DNA of 64,000 nucleotides, taken from Epiperipatus broadwayi. Lineage: Eukaryota > Onychophora > Udeonychophora > Euonychophora > Peripatidae. The notes beneath the pieces are model-generated. The model was not told where the DNA came from, made no database searches, and worked only from the letters and a program-made list of their open reading frames with translations. Positions 1 through 11,498 of this stretch are shown here, one piece after another. Position 1 is the first letter of the stretch; each line of letters opens with the position of its first letter. The stretch covers positions 347,501 through 411,500 of the forward strand of contig JAQFVV010006450.1 in assembly GCA_028023455.1 (NCBI GenBank), in the 5' to 3' direction. The position numbers and the translations under genes are program-made.

Positions 1-12
1 ATAAGTGTAGAT

Positions 13-770
13 ATGGAGAAAGAATGGGTCTGTAAAATTAATGGTAAGAAAGTTATTTATAAATGTGATGGAGAAGAAAGAATTAAAAGAATTTATAAAA
101 GAGTAGTTAGAAAAGAAGAAATTCTTAAATTTGAATATTTAAATATGCAAGGTGGTAGGAGACCAGAAAAGTGGATGGAACTAAATAAAGCAATTGAAAA
201 TGAAGATCTTGAGGTATTAGCAGTAGTGGAAATATATCTAAGAGAAGAAGAACCTATTCTGGAACATTTGGAATGGCAGGGTATAAATAGAAAAGAAAAA
301 GAAAAAAGAGGTGGTGGTATAGGTGTTATATCAAAAAAATATTTAAATATTGTTAAATGTCAAGAACATTTGCAGTTTGAAATAAGGTTGGGTAGACAAG
401 AATGGATGGTGGCTATAGTTTATATAGCTACTGGAGATAGTCAAACTATAATTGAGTGGAACAGTAACATATATGAATGCTTAGTTAAGGATATACAGAG
501 TTTTAAAGAAAAGAGAAAGAGAATAATGTTATAGGAGATATGAATGAACGTATTGAAGAAATTGATGATATAGATAATAAAAATGGACAACTTTTGAAGA
601 AATTTTGTCAGAGAGTGAATTTGAGCACTGGAAATTTATCAAATACTTATGAGGGACAATACATCTAGAAATAATAGATTATGTATTGGTAGAGAAAGAG
701 GGAATGAATAAAAGTATGGAAAATTAAGGTGTTTAATAATGAAAAGAAAATATGTACTAGTGATCATAAC
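13..770 (+). pseudogene. LINE endonuclease domain (APE/EEP fold), broken
   Basis: In retrotransposition this domain nicks the target DNA. The first 173 codons (13-534) read through LNMQGGR and a VVEIYLREEEP segment matching the N-x-QGGR / E-T-x-L region, then GGGIGVIS and VAIVYIATGD. A stop at 532-534 breaks the frame, but the downstream catalytic motifs are still legible in other frames: GDMN (534-545), IDYVLV (674-691) and SDHN (759-770), the usual order of the family. The expected ETHL is EIYL here. At least two frameshifts lie between motifs, so no active enzyme is encoded. Confidence 0.85.
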
Positions 771-1344
771 TTCATTATAATAGAAATGGTTAGTAATGTG
801 ATGGAGAATAGAAATAAAAGTAGAAATAATAGTAAAGATGTGGATGAAGAATGAAAAATAACAATAAGTTGGAAGAATATAAAATACAAGTTGAAGAAAT
901 CATGGAAGCGTTGGTTGGGGATGAGTATAAGGACTGGTGTGATGAAATAGAAAAAGTGGCAAATAGGGTTTTAGGTGAGAATATTCAGAAGAATAAAAGT
1001 AATAAAAAAATGAGAATTAGTAAAAGTGTAAAAGAAAGGAAAGAAGCATGCAGAGAATATAAGTGCACTATTAAGAACAAATAAAGTGAAAAAGATATTA
1101 ATGCCAAATGGGAAAAGTACTTAGAAAAAAAGAAGTTGGCTAAAAGAGATAATTATATAGAGAGAATGAAATTGAATAGTAAATTGTTGGAGGATATTAA
1201 TAAAAGTGAAGAGATGGGAGTAAAAAATTTTGGAATTACATTAAAAGGAGAAATGTAGGGGGGAGAGAGATAATATTACTAGATGATGAGGGAAAAGAGT
1301 GTAGCTCTAGAGAAGACTTTGAGAGAATCTTAAATAGATATGTA

Positions 1345-2480
1345 ATGGATATAGAAAAAATGTTAGATATGAAGGACAAAGTGATAGAAAATATGAAAAC
1401 ATATAATAATGGGAATATTAGGTTTATAAAAAATGAATTGAATGAGTTAGGGAAGAAACTGAAAAGTGGAAAGGCAAGAGGTTTAGATAGATGGGCAGCA
1501 GAGATGATAATGAATTTAGGGTATAGGGCAAAAGTAAAGCTATTGTCCTGTTTTAATAAGAAGGCACAGTAGAAAGTTTTTCCAGGTAGTTGGAATAATA
1601 CAGGAGTAAGATTATTATTTTAAAAAAAAGGGTAAGGATCATAGAAAGTTAAATAATTAATAGACCGATAGTGGTAACATCAGTTTTATATAAAGTTTTC
1701 TCATATATGGTGGCTGGAAGAGATGCAAAATGGATGGAAGGGAATAATGTAGTGGGGGAAATGCAAGGACGTTTTAGATCAGATAGGCATATAGGAGATA
1801 GTTTATTTGTAGTTGCACAACTTATGGATATGAGGAGAAATTCAGGTAGACAGTTAGTTACATATGGGTTTTGTAGATATAGAGAAGGCATATGATAGAG
1901 TAAAAAGAAATAAATTATGGGTAAGTTTAGCAAATTTGGGAATGGATGAAGCTTTAGTGGATAGTACAGTATTAAGAAATTATATAAAAATAATTACTAT
2001 ACATATCAATTAGGGAATATAGAATCAGTTAAAGTTTAAAATGGGGTGGGACTAAGGCAAGTATGCCCTATGCCATCTGTTTTTTTTTTGTATTTGAGTG
2101 AAATGGAGAGAGAAATAGAAAGATTAGGAAGAGGGATATAGATACAATTAATAGGTGGCAAAAGAATATATACTTTATCAGATTTTTTTTGTGGATGATG
2201 TCTTTTTGTGTGCAGAAAGAAGAGAAGATATGGAAGTTATGCTGAGGACATGTGCAAGGGTGGGTAAAGAGAGATTAAATTTAATGAAGAAAAATCAAAT
2301 ATAATGATGGTTAATACTGGGGAAAGAAAAGATGTAGTATTTTATTGGGGATATAAAGTTAAGTTTGGTGAATAGATATAATTATTTGGGAATCATTATA
2401 AGTAATCAGAAAAAATGCTTGGATGAATGAGAGAAAAAATTGTTAATGAAGCAAAGAAAAGAAAGGGATTGATAAAGAAA
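1345..2480 (+). pseudogene. LINE reverse transcriptase domain, broken
   Basis: Legible RT blocks in order: KLKSGKARGLDRWAAEMI (about 1456-1509), then a RPI-x-VVTSVLYK segment near 1660-1695, GEMQGRFRSDRHIGDSLFVV (about 1757-1816), FVDIEKAYDRV carrying the first catalytic Asp (1870-1902), GLRQVCPMPS (about 2049-2078), FVDD as the second catalytic block (2188-2199; F/YADD is usual), a K-S-N segment after it, and NYLGI (YLG at 2383-2391). Frames change repeatedly, with stops between blocks. Block order and spacing leave little doubt about identity; function is lost. Confidence 0.88.
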
Positions 2481-2484
2481 TTAA

Positions 2485-3450
2485 GTGTTTTCATATAATA
2501 AATATGATGTATCTAGAATTATATGGAATGGAGTTGCAATAGAAGGGTTAACATATGGTAATAATGTGTTATGTGTTAATAAAGGGATATTAGATTATTT
2601 AGAAAAAGTACAAAGGGAAGTAGGAAAACATGCATTGGATGCAGATGTGTGGACAGCAAGGAGGCAATTCAAGGAGAAATGGGATGGTCAAGTTTTTATA
2701 TGAGAAATGAAAAAATAAAATGAAAATGTTTGGTAGGTTGCAGTTTATGGATAATAAAAGATTAGCTAATATAGTTTTTAATTGGGTTACAAGTAAAGGG
2801 CAGACAACAAGATGGGTGAGAAAGGTAATGCAGTGCACAAAAGATTTGGATAAAGAATTTATACAGTATATTTGTACAAAAGGTGGGATGATTGTGTTAG
2901 GAGGATTGTTGAGTGTTATAGTGGTAAGGAATGGGATAAAAGAATAGATGCATTAATAAAGAATAGGGAAATAGAGAGATGGAGAACTAGTATGGAGAGT
3001 AAAAAGAGTAAATATATATAGAAGTAAATGGAACATTGGGCGTGTGTTAATTTATGATAATAGCAAAGAAAATAATTTATTGTTTTAAGCTTGAATGGGA
3101 TCTTTAGCAACAAGAGAATATACATGTAAATGAAAAAATATGGGTGATTTAGTCTGCAAATTGTGTAAGGAAAGCATAGAAAATATTAGGCATTCATTAA
3201 TTGAATTAAATGCTTGAAAGAAGAAAGGGTACAAATAATGAAGTTATGAAAGAATAAATATGAACAAAGTGATTATACAGAAAGTGGGTTATTGGTTTTT
3301 ATGTTGGGTTGAGGAAAAGATAAGGGGGATTTAGATATAAAGGCCATAGAGTTGACAAAGATTATGTTGAGGAAATGGGATGGAGCAGATTATGGGAAAA
3401 CTTAGGGTGAGGAATGGAAAGAGAAGGTGAAGTGGCTAACAGGTTTCTCT
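2485..3450 (+). pseudogene. LINE post-RT region with a Cys/His knuckle remnant
   Basis: Three short open stretches (2485-2703, 2720-2947 and the following 500 bases) continue the purine-rich coding strand of the LINE. Near 3149-3200 a frame reads LVCKLCKESIENIRHS, i.e. C-x2-C (Cys codons at 3155 and 3164) followed by His-Ser at about 3191. This matches the C-terminal C-x2-C-x(n)-H-x(n)-C knuckle of many LINEs, with the last Cys lost. No other function is visible. Confidence 0.6.
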
Positions 3451-3502
3451 GGGTATAGTTGTTAAGAGATTCCTGACTCCATTTAAAGAGAAGTCATAGT
3501 GT

Positions 3503-3517
3503 ATCACATCACATCAC
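3503..3517 (+). repeat. (ATCAC)3 tail of the LINE
   Basis: Three perfect ATCAC units follow the last LINE-like sequence, and the purine-rich strand bias stops here. Short tandem 3' tails instead of poly(A) are known in several LINE clades. This marks the probable 3' terminus. Confidence 0.6.
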
Positions 3518-3589
3518 AATATAATTGTTTAAATTACACATATATCTGTGAAAAATTATGTTAGTTATAACAAAGATCAGCACTGATTA

Positions 3590-4330
3590 AGACCATGTTC
3601 TCTAAGATTTTCTAATCTTAACTTTCCTTAGTATCATCTATATTATTCTTTTTTTATTTTTCTTTACTCTCAATCACTCGAAGGCATTTTTATAAAGAAT
3701 ATACTATATAATTCATCTTTTTTTAATTATATGTCCAATTCATTTCCCTTTCATTTTTCCATTATGAATTGAACTATTTATTATTTTTAATAGTTCTACA
3801 TTTTTACCTCATCTTTCCTTTTTTCTTCTATATATGTTTCAATTTTTTTTCTTCTACTTTTTCTAATCAACCAAACCTCTATCCTCTACTTTATACAAAG
3901 TTGTACTCCTAACAAAATATTTATCATATGTCTTAAAACGAACTAATCTACTATACTATTTAAAGCAACTTAAGCTGCTTTAAATGCATATTATAACTTT
4001 TTTATTATTTCTTTTATAAATTAAGTTCCCAAGTATTTAAAATATTAATTTAATTTTCAACTAAGTATCCAAACATCATTCTTAATCTTTTTCTGTTTTA
4101 GTTTTAAGTAGATTTATTTTGATTTCCAACATTAGAATAACCTAATTATCTACAAGTACTGCCCATATCATTAGGTAATTCTGATAACCTCCCCCATTCT
4201 CACCCTATTCTAACTTCATGCTTATAAAAACATCAACAATCAATCAAAACAGGAGATAGACAATATCTGGTCTTGCACATTTTGTAAACATCTATGTCTT
4301 TTGGACAAGGACTATTTGATTATATGCACT
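3590..4330 (-). mobile_element. Fragment of a second LINE (RT palm/thumb and C-terminal part), decayed
   Basis: The + strand switches abruptly to T+C-rich sequence; read on the - strand it is purine-rich and LINE-like. Recognisable pieces, with frameshifts, are an SPVL segment near the RT Q-G-C-x-L-S-P block (about 4250-4270), KINLLKTK (the KxxKT block after the catalytic YADD position), FKYLG (YLG block, near 4030-4045) and, towards 3800, a KIINSSIHNGK...GHIIKK stretch resembling the K-x-x-x-I-x-x-G-x-I segment downstream of RTE-like RTs. The catalytic YADD itself is not readable. Confidence 0.55.
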
Positions 4331-4409
4331 TTTTTCTAAAGAGTTATCAAAATGAACAATTAATCTTCACAAATGCATTTTTGAAATCATTAATAATAAA
4401 ATAATATAT

Positions 4410-4530
4410 TTGAATGGCTTTATTGCTGAGAAGTTTATAAGAAGTTTAAGCACCAAAAGTAACAGAGCTGGCCCACAATCCACAGACATTGAACTCCTGA
4501 GTCTGCCACTCTCATAGTACCAATACACAC
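4410..4530 (-). repeat. tRNA-like SINE remnant
   Basis: The - strand contains GACTCAGGAGTTCAATGTC, resembling a pol III B box (GGTTCRANNCC), near 4480-4500. The block starting AATGGCTTTATTGCTGAGAA and the TTATAAGAAGTT segment recur at 14920-14970, so this is a dispersed repeat present at least twice here. Confidence 0.35.
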
Positions 4531-4887
4531 AGGACTTTAAAGTTTGTGAAAATCACATATACATCAATTTCATATTTTGTTTATCAAAATGCTCTTTACA
4601 AATAAAAGGTTTAAAAACTATTTGGGTTGCATAACAGTTTTAAAATCTTTATAACTTATTACATTAATCTTTTTATTTATAAATAATTGTTGAAAGAAAA
4701 TCTACTTATCATTTAAGTGTTCTTCCATCTTGCAAATAGTCTTATGATTTTTTCTAATTTGCAAATATGCTCTATTTGCTAGTTACTTATGTTCAATCAT
4801 GAAAATATTTTCGGTATTTTTTAGTATTTAATTCGATGATTGCTTTTATAGATTATTTCATTTTATCTTTTATCTACCTCTAATATA

Positions 4888-4995
4888 CATTGAAACCTCA
4901 CGTCCGCGATTATCGTGAATCGTAAAATAGCAAGAAAATACACAAATCGCAGTCGGGTTACAATTCGCGGCTAAGATAGAAAGTGCGTCTCCACT
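4888..4995. repeat. CpG-rich patch, possible DNA-transposon terminus
   Basis: About 100 bases carry many CpG dinucleotides (TCCGCGATTATCGTGAATCG, AATTCGCGGC) in otherwise CpG-poor DNA. The opening ACATTGAAACCTC followed by repeated TCGCG-like blocks recalls termini of pogo/Tigger-type elements, which is only an impression. No transposase is adjacent. Confidence 0.25.
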
Positions 4996-5435
4996 AAATC
5001 TCTTTTGCTTTGACTTACAATTATTCTAGACTCTAATAAAAACATTAATATTTAATATAATATGTTCTTAGGGTTTTATCATAATAATCTGTGTACTCTT
5101 GTTTTTACAACAACAAAATCTTTACAATTTTTGTTTCTTATTTTAAATTTTAACTAAGAATAATTTAATCTGTGTAGTAAAATATGGCTAACAAAATTAA
5201 ACAAAAAGGTTGAATAATAATTTATCAGGGTTAAACTAATATATACATGAATATATAATATATTTATGCATTTCAGAATATGATAGCATAGAAGGGGTTT
5301 TATGTACAATATTTTTATCTAATAATATTTCGTGTTTCAGATAGCATTGCTATACTAATGATGTATTCAATCCAGTAGAGATTTATAAGTTAGTTTGAGT
5401 TTCAAATATAATCTTTAATATATAAATAAGACATT
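4996..5435. other. AT-rich DNA, nothing recognised
   Basis: Low-complexity AT-rich sequence between the CpG patch and the direct-repeat unit; no coding frame, RNA motif or repeat was identified. Confidence 0.6.
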
Positions 5436-5834
5436 TTTTTTTATATAGCGCGATGTTTTTATAAACTGTAATACCAATAAGCCAATAAGCTAATGAACAT
5501 GCACTTTGTAGATGTCACTATATAAATAAATATTCCCACTTTTTCAAACACAAGATAAAGTCTTTGGGAAAAGATAGAATGAATCCATCTATCTTTTCGA
5601 CCCAAACGTATATGTATGAGCAAATCTTAAGTGTTTGAAAATGAGAGGGTGAAGTTGTTAATTGATCACTTTAAAATACTTTTTTACTACGTGAATGAAT
5701 GACACTTGTGAAATTTCTAGAATTTACGATAAGTCCTTTTTATTAAATTAAACATATGTAAACAAGATATTTATTTTTATATAGCGCGCAATGTTTTTAT
5801 AAACTGTAATACCAATAAGCTAATGCACATGGCA
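5436..5834. repeat. Direct repeats flanking a long hairpin
   Basis: Nearly identical ~60-bp blocks (TTTTTATATAGCGCG, then ATGTTTTTATAAACTGTAAT and ACCAATAAGC) lie at 5436-5505 and 5773-5834, about 338 bp apart. The first has an extra CCAATAAG duplication. Between them, 5563-5606 is a strong hairpin: TTTGGGAAAAGATAGA pairs with TCTATCTTTT plus CCCAAA, with a 3-base CGA bulge and a 9-base loop. It could be a small terminal-repeat element; no ORF. Confidence 0.55.
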
Positions 5835-6480
5835 TGATGATATTTATTCATGAACAACAAAGAAAAATATTTAAAATTATTTTATTGTATAACATAAAAA
5901 TTATTAACAAAAACAAATAATAAAAATTATATAATGCATTATAATAAAATATTACTGTCCATTTTCTAAACTAATTCAAACTTGCAATCTGTCAAGTGTT
6001 TTATCATACTGTGTTGTGAAGACAATCTCATTTAAAGAAAAAGGTTGTATTAATCTTTCAAAAAATAATCCTCTATTTGAAATTTCAGGATAAAGATTAT
6101 TATAATAATAAAAATTAAATGTCTTATGAAGTTCTTAATTGGATTATTGTACCAACCAATCAATTATTTATAGACCTCATTTACAATATAAAGATATTTT
6201 TTACTCTTTTAAAATAAGCAAGTATAAATCATTGCTTGACAGACCTAAATAATAATTTACCACAGTGTGATTATTTATTTTTGCTTTTAGATCACTTTCT
6301 GGATTCAATTTCAGGCTTTAATATCAGGAAGATGCTACTTTATCAACACAAAGTACAATCAAATCATTAGGCTATTTTATCATATACTAGATAACAATAA
6401 AAATTAATTCTAACAAGTATTAGTGGTATATAAAATGTTACTTATTGAAGCTGGAAATATAGTACATATTTCTGTTTCAC
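5835..6480. other. AT-rich DNA, nothing recognised
   Basis: No ORF of note, no structured RNA and no repeat that I can match elsewhere in the window. Confidence 0.6.
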
Positions 6481-6550
6481 CTAATGCCAATGTCATCAGC
6501 ACTAGTCTGGGTTTGAACCCCATCCTTATTAACTGACACCCATCTCATAT
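6481..6550 (-). repeat. B-box-like SINE remnant
   Basis: The - strand reads GGGGTTCAAACCCAGAC, a good match to a pol III B box, inside a short patch richer in G+C than its surroundings. No matching A box or tail is clear, so this is only a probable tRNA-derived SINE fragment. Confidence 0.35.
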
Positions 6551-7039
6551 TAGGTGGTAGTATATTTTAAGCAATATTATAATCTCTTATATTTCATTAA
6601 TCTTATTTTATAATTAAAACTAACCTTTAATATTAGTTTATTTATTTTATATTTGTAAAAATGTATATTGTATTTATTTTATTAAATTGAATTGAATCCT
6701 AGATATCTATAAAATGTTACAAATATTTCAAATTCTTTATTAAAGTTCATTTTCTTCAATTAATTAGTGGGTAACATTTTATATATCTTTTAATCAATGT
6801 ACACTTGAGAATCAATTATTTAAACAATGTAATATTTTTAAGAAATACTTTGTAAATTTCTGCTTAAGTTTATGTCAAATATGTTTGAAAGTCATTGTAC
6901 CAAATTCCTAAAATTTTTCTGAATAAAATCTACATTTTTGTTAATCTAAACCTAAATTAAATAGATTTTGTTAGTACAATGACTGATAAACTTAATATGC
7001 TTGTTGTTTTTTTTTTTTAATTAGCAAATCAACCCTTGG
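6551..7039. other. AT-rich DNA, nothing recognised
   Basis: Mostly A/T with a T9 run near 7009-7017; no feature supported. Confidence 0.6.
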
Positions 7040-7465
7040 GGCATGTTCATGCAGAGTTATAGATTTTCCCTCCAAAGCAGGCACCAACCTCACAGAACTG
7101 CTTAGTGCAATTACAGTTGGTGGAGGTCAGTGTAGATTTAACCCTTTAGATAAAGCCAGATCACTTAAATAGTGGATCTGTGATAAAAGGGATTATTATT
7201 GAGTTTACTGGAGAGAAGTGATTAATCTATATATACATCGTGCCTAAAGAAATGACGGGGTGAAAAGATCAGTCGTTTGCTTCTCTGAGGTCTGTTCCAC
7301 CACCTCAACACCATGCTTTTCCGGTGCTCTCAAGACCTAGCCCAAGACGATACTGTGTCAAGGAAGCCTACTGAATAATCTGATTGTAACTGCTTTTTCA
7401 AGCCATGGAATGCCTACCGATTGATTCTGAGGAAACGTCCAATCTGCCGCAAGCCATTGATTCTA
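7040..7465. other. Unidentified higher-complexity block
   Basis: About 425 bases with balanced composition and several CpGs (GATGACGGGGTG-like, TTTTCCGGTGC, CTGCCGC) stand out from the AT-rich background. Translation in both strands gives only short interrupted frames; the best (about 30 codons, - strand, near 7260-7350) has no motif I recognise. It could be an old processed sequence, a transposon fragment or a non-coding exon. Confidence 0.35.
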
Positions 7466-9299
7466 TTTTACTTGTTTTCCAAATCAATACTAATGTATAT
7501 TTTATATATCTGTGTGATGTTTATATGGCTTGGTTGAAAATGCGTCTTTTAATTTTATTAAATTTAAAATATCAATTCTTATAAAACCTTACATTATTTT
7601 GATGCGGCAAATTAAATTAATTTTTGTTGGTTTATCTAGAATATTTGATTTACTGAAATTTCCAAGTACAAAATTCACTGAACTATTAACTTTAAATCCT
7701 CTCCCTCTTATTTTTTTTACTTAAAAATCATTACGGGAGACTTACTTCCCGTAAATTAATTAATAGAAAGCTCATTTAGTTTTGTATATCATATATAAAT
7801 TTATTTTGAATGATTTATTTTAAAAGTATCTTACTATTGCCTCCCATTTAAAATAACCCTGTAATCATTTCTGAAAGAATAAAGAATTTTAGTGAATCAA
7901 TTAAGTAAAATCTATTATAGCATTTTGTCAGTATATGTTTCATACATATATATTTTTATTTGTCAAAAATAGTAAAAAATTTGATGTATAATTTATTATG
8001 CTTTATATTATCAATGCCCCATCTATGTTAATTAAAAGTCTTATTTTGTAATCTTTCATAAACTATTTAATAACTTTATTGATAAATGAAATATTTGGAA
8101 GTGTGGAAAGCAATTTATATTTTAGTTTTAATTCTTGCCGTCCTTTTGTATTGTAAATTATGATCCATTTAGTAAAGGCCTAAAGTTTTCTGGGACCTTC
8201 CATTATTGCAGGGAGAGAGTTTAATTAGAAATTAAGTTATTAATTTTGTTAGTGATACATTATCTATCTATATATATCCAAGGCATTATGTATTTATAGC
8301 TACAACTATTCATTTATTATTTTGCTTTGCTAATTACCTCTTAGGACCTTTAGAAATTTAACTTACCAGTCCAATCTTTCACACTCCCTCAAAGTAGATG
8401 TAGTTCATACCAAGGGATCCATTTTCAGGCATTGTCATTAATATGTGTTTGGGAATTCCAGCACATCACATTTATTATTATTATTCAGAGACATGCTTTG
8501 GCTGGAGGGCCAACATTTCTCTCATCTACCTGTACATATCAGGAATTTCTTTTAGTAAAGACACTCAGAGGTTCATAACAGACCTAATTTATTTTTGTTG
8601 TAATCTATAATAGCATACTGCCTTTTTCATCATTTTATACCTTTATTTAGCAAACCTGAAATGCTCTCTGCCATGATGGCACCACATCCTTCACAAACAA
8701 ATTTCGTAATTATTTAAATCTGACTGTATAATTGTCAATTATTTATTCAAGAACTATTTTGCTTCCCACACTCATTATATACACATGATCTTAAATGTAT
8801 TAGTGTTTTAAATGCCCATCTTTCATGTCTTGTAATATATATAACAAACTTATTTGTAATATCTTGAAGAGTGCTAATAATATTTTATTGCTGATTGGTT
8901 TTTGGCCGACCAATTAACAAACTTTTACATTGTTTGTCAAAGCCGCATCAAAACGAATTAAAGAAAATAACCAAGTTGTATAAACAAAGATAACTTATTT
9001 TGTACTAAATTCCTTAATAAATTCCTATAATATTGTTATTTTAAATAAGCTTAGTTTGTCATCACTCCCAATCTCTAAGGTTAATTACCCTATTTATTTA
9101 AATATTTCTTTGATTTAAATTCACTTCTTTGTAATGTTGCCATAAAGAATTATCATTATTATGATTCAAACCATTAGTAATCGATCAAATCATATCTGTA
9201 CCATTCTGCAATTGTCAGAATCCATTAAATCATTAAATTTTCATATAAACCCTTTATTATTTTGAGTCTCTATGTGAACCATGACCTCCAATTGGGACA
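7466..9299. other. AT-rich DNA with small inverted repeats
   Basis: No gene. A hairpin lies at about 7731-7754 (TTACGGGA / TCCCGTAA, 8 bp). The block 8340-8700 is somewhat richer in G+C but shows no readable frame. Several short ATT tandem runs occur near 8470. Confidence 0.55.
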
Positions 9300-9515
9300 G
9301 AATAAGACCAAGCACTGCTAGTGTCATCACAAACGTTATCCATTAGTCTGAGAGGCAATAGTTTAGGCAAATAGGTTAGGATTCATCCTTGTCCTGACAT
9401 ATGTATCTTGTGCATGGTTGGATTCAAGGTACTTTTGCTTGGATTATTGGTCTTGTTGAATGAATACATGATTTTGACCGGCACATTATATACTGACAAA
9501 TCTACATAAGTAAAG
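9300..9515 (+). repeat. SINE-like repeat, family B copy 1
   Basis: The 3' end (ATGATTTTGACCGGCACA, then ATATACTGACAAATCTA) matches the end of the repeat at 57640-57800. Upstream, TAGTCTGAGAGGC and GGTTAGGATTCATCC resemble decayed pol III A and B boxes. Shared ends in two distant places with tRNA-like heads support a SINE family. Confidence 0.5.
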
Positions 9516-9539
9516 GTAGAAAAGGTTAAGACCATAGGC

Positions 9540-10505
9540 AAGATGTAATATATAAATAAATAAATAATAATTATGGTAAGGCAAAATAAGCATAAAATAA
9601 ATTTATTAATCTGTTATGCCAGGCTGTCAATACAGTGTATCTTTGTCAAAGCATGACTGAGAGTTAGCAAAATGTATCAGAATTTCCACTGGAATACAAA
9701 GATAATTACACTGGGTATAAATTTTAATGAATTTGCATGATTGCATATGTGATAATTGCAAGTACAAAGTGACAAAGCTCTGCTTATATTATCAGATTGA
9801 ATGACCAGTGTTTGTTAAAGGGAACATGACTCTAATGTTTATCACATTGATAGAGTTGATTATGTGTCAAGCTTCCTTAACTTTCCATTTCCTATGATTG
9901 TTTTTAAGGCAAACATCATTAGTGATAGCAGATTGAAAAGAATGGCATTAGAGTGCCAATCTTGCAATGGTATATATTATGGTAAATGCAAGCTAATTTG
10001 AAATCTAAAATATCTCAGCATGTCTACTTATGTAAGAGAATGAAATCTAACACTTCACATACCACAGTATGGATCACAAAAAAATTGCTGGACACTCTTT
10101 TAAACCCATTGTCACTAAAGTCATTTGCCTCAAAAACAATCACAGGAAATGGAAAGTTAAGGAAGCTTGGTACATAATCAATTCTATCAATGTGATAAAG
10201 AGTAGAGCCAATAGCATTTCTCTTAACAAACACTGGTCATTCAATCTGACAACATAGGCAAAACTTTGTCATTTTGCATTTACAATCATAACATATGCAA
10301 ACATACAAATTCATTAAAATTTACACCCACTGTAATTATCTTTATATGCTGGTGGAAACACTGACATATTTTGCTAACTCTCTCTCAGTCATCCATTGAC
10401 AAAGATACTCTGTATTGAAAGCCTGGCTTAGCAGATTAATAAAATTTATTTTATGCTTATTTTGCCTTAACATAATTATTATTTATTTGTTCATATATTA
10501 CATTT
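9540..10505. mobile_element. Large foldback element with ~440-bp inverted arms
   Basis: The left arm (about 9540-9990) matches the reverse complement of 10045-10505 over almost its whole length, roughly 80-85% identical by eye, with only ~50 bp between arms. Shared landmarks include AAGGCAAAATAAGCATAAAA, the CAGATTGAATGACCAGTG block and CTTCCTTAACTTTCCATTTC. Both arms contain the same translatable stretch (YHIDR-x-DYV-x-SFLNFPFP-x-IVF-x-AN; + strand near 9840-9915, - strand near 10125-10200). No transposase is visible; either a foldback transposon or an inverted duplication. Confidence 0.7.
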
Positions 10506-11412
10506 ATATAAGGCTAACTTTGCTTAATTTAACATAGAAAGAATTCATAATCATTATAAACATTTGGTAACAACCATTTAATATAAGTTAAATAACAACT
10601 AACATTTGTACAACTCAATCTCACTTAAATTACATTTTACTCCATTATCTTAACACTAATTGTAGTATCCAATAAAATATTACCTTTTATCTGAATACTG
10701 AAATATCTGAGAAAATATTTATTTACATTTGCAGAACATTATAATATGTAAAAAGCAGAAACTACATCAAATAATCCATCTGATTTATGGAACTATTTAT
10801 TTCACTTTTCAAAAATCCATTTAATATGATTATTAATATAAAATAATCCACTGTTAAAATCACTGATAATTTGGTAATTTATTATTTCCTATATTTGTTT
10901 GGAGAATCCATAATTTATAAGTAATATTTAAAATATTTCTTGATAATCCATTATCTTTTTGAATATTATTCACAGATTTTGCATGAATAATCCTTAATGC
11001 AATTAATTTAGATATTGAACACACATTTGTAGTTTTGACGTAAATAATGGTTTTAATTTCTATAACAGATTTTTATCTTTATTTAAAAATTTGGCATTCA
11101 GCACTCTATTAATTTGAAATATAAGATTAATTCATTTATTTCTGATCTTTAATTCATTATTTTAATAATTATGATCATATTGAAGAAACAAAGTTTATTA
11201 TTCATTAGCAAGAATAATCTTTCATTTTTAAATCAAAAATTTGTTTCCACAGTAGCAAGTTTGTATGAAGCATAATTGATTTTAAAAATACAATTATTTA
11301 AGATATGTTTTTTTATATATAATTAAAGATGAGATCAAATTCCATTTTTTGAGACTTACAAATATCATTTCATGTAGTGAAGAGACTAATCATTTTTACA
11401 ATAGGGCAACAC
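10506..11412. other. AT-rich DNA, nothing recognised
   Basis: Repeated short motifs such as AATAATCCAT occur several times between 10770 and 10990, but no period, gene or element could be defined. Confidence 0.5.
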
Positions 11413-11498
11413 ATTTTTTTTTCATATGTCAAATGCAGGAAGCAAACCTGGGCTAGCTGCTTGGAAGGCAGCTATGCTAACCATTAGGCCACCAACAC
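11413..11498 (-). repeat. tRNA-derived short retroposon, family C copy 1
   Basis: The reverse complement begins GTGTTGGTGGCCTAATGG (a tRNA 5' end with a good A box), continues TTAGCAT, CTGCCTT and TAGCCCAGGTTTGC, and ends in a run of nine A (T9 on the + strand at 11414-11422). The same order and spacing occur in the better copy at 45760-45867. The B-box region is decayed (TTTGCTTCCTGC). It is a retroposed tRNA-like sequence, not a functional tRNA gene. Confidence 0.65.

Larger units (their letters stand above)
1..3517 (+). mobile_element. Decayed non-LTR retrotransposon (LINE), 5' end outside the window
   Basis: Reading the + strand across frameshifts and stops recovers, in order, an APE-type endonuclease, a reverse transcriptase and a terminal Cys/His segment, ending in three tandem ATCAC units (3503-3517). 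This order and a short-repeat 3' tail are typical of non-LTR retrotransposons. The coding strand is markedly purine-rich. Many frameshifts show it is long dead. I cannot assign the clade with certainty: the QGGR, E-x-x-L-R and YLG-type motifs recall arthropod/mollusc endonuclease-RT elements. Confidence 0.9.

Noticed and set aside
6470-6500. CTGATGA followed by GAAAC on the - strand, hammerhead-like
   Set aside because: The 14 bases between them do not pair as stem II, and stem I cannot be drawn; chance match.
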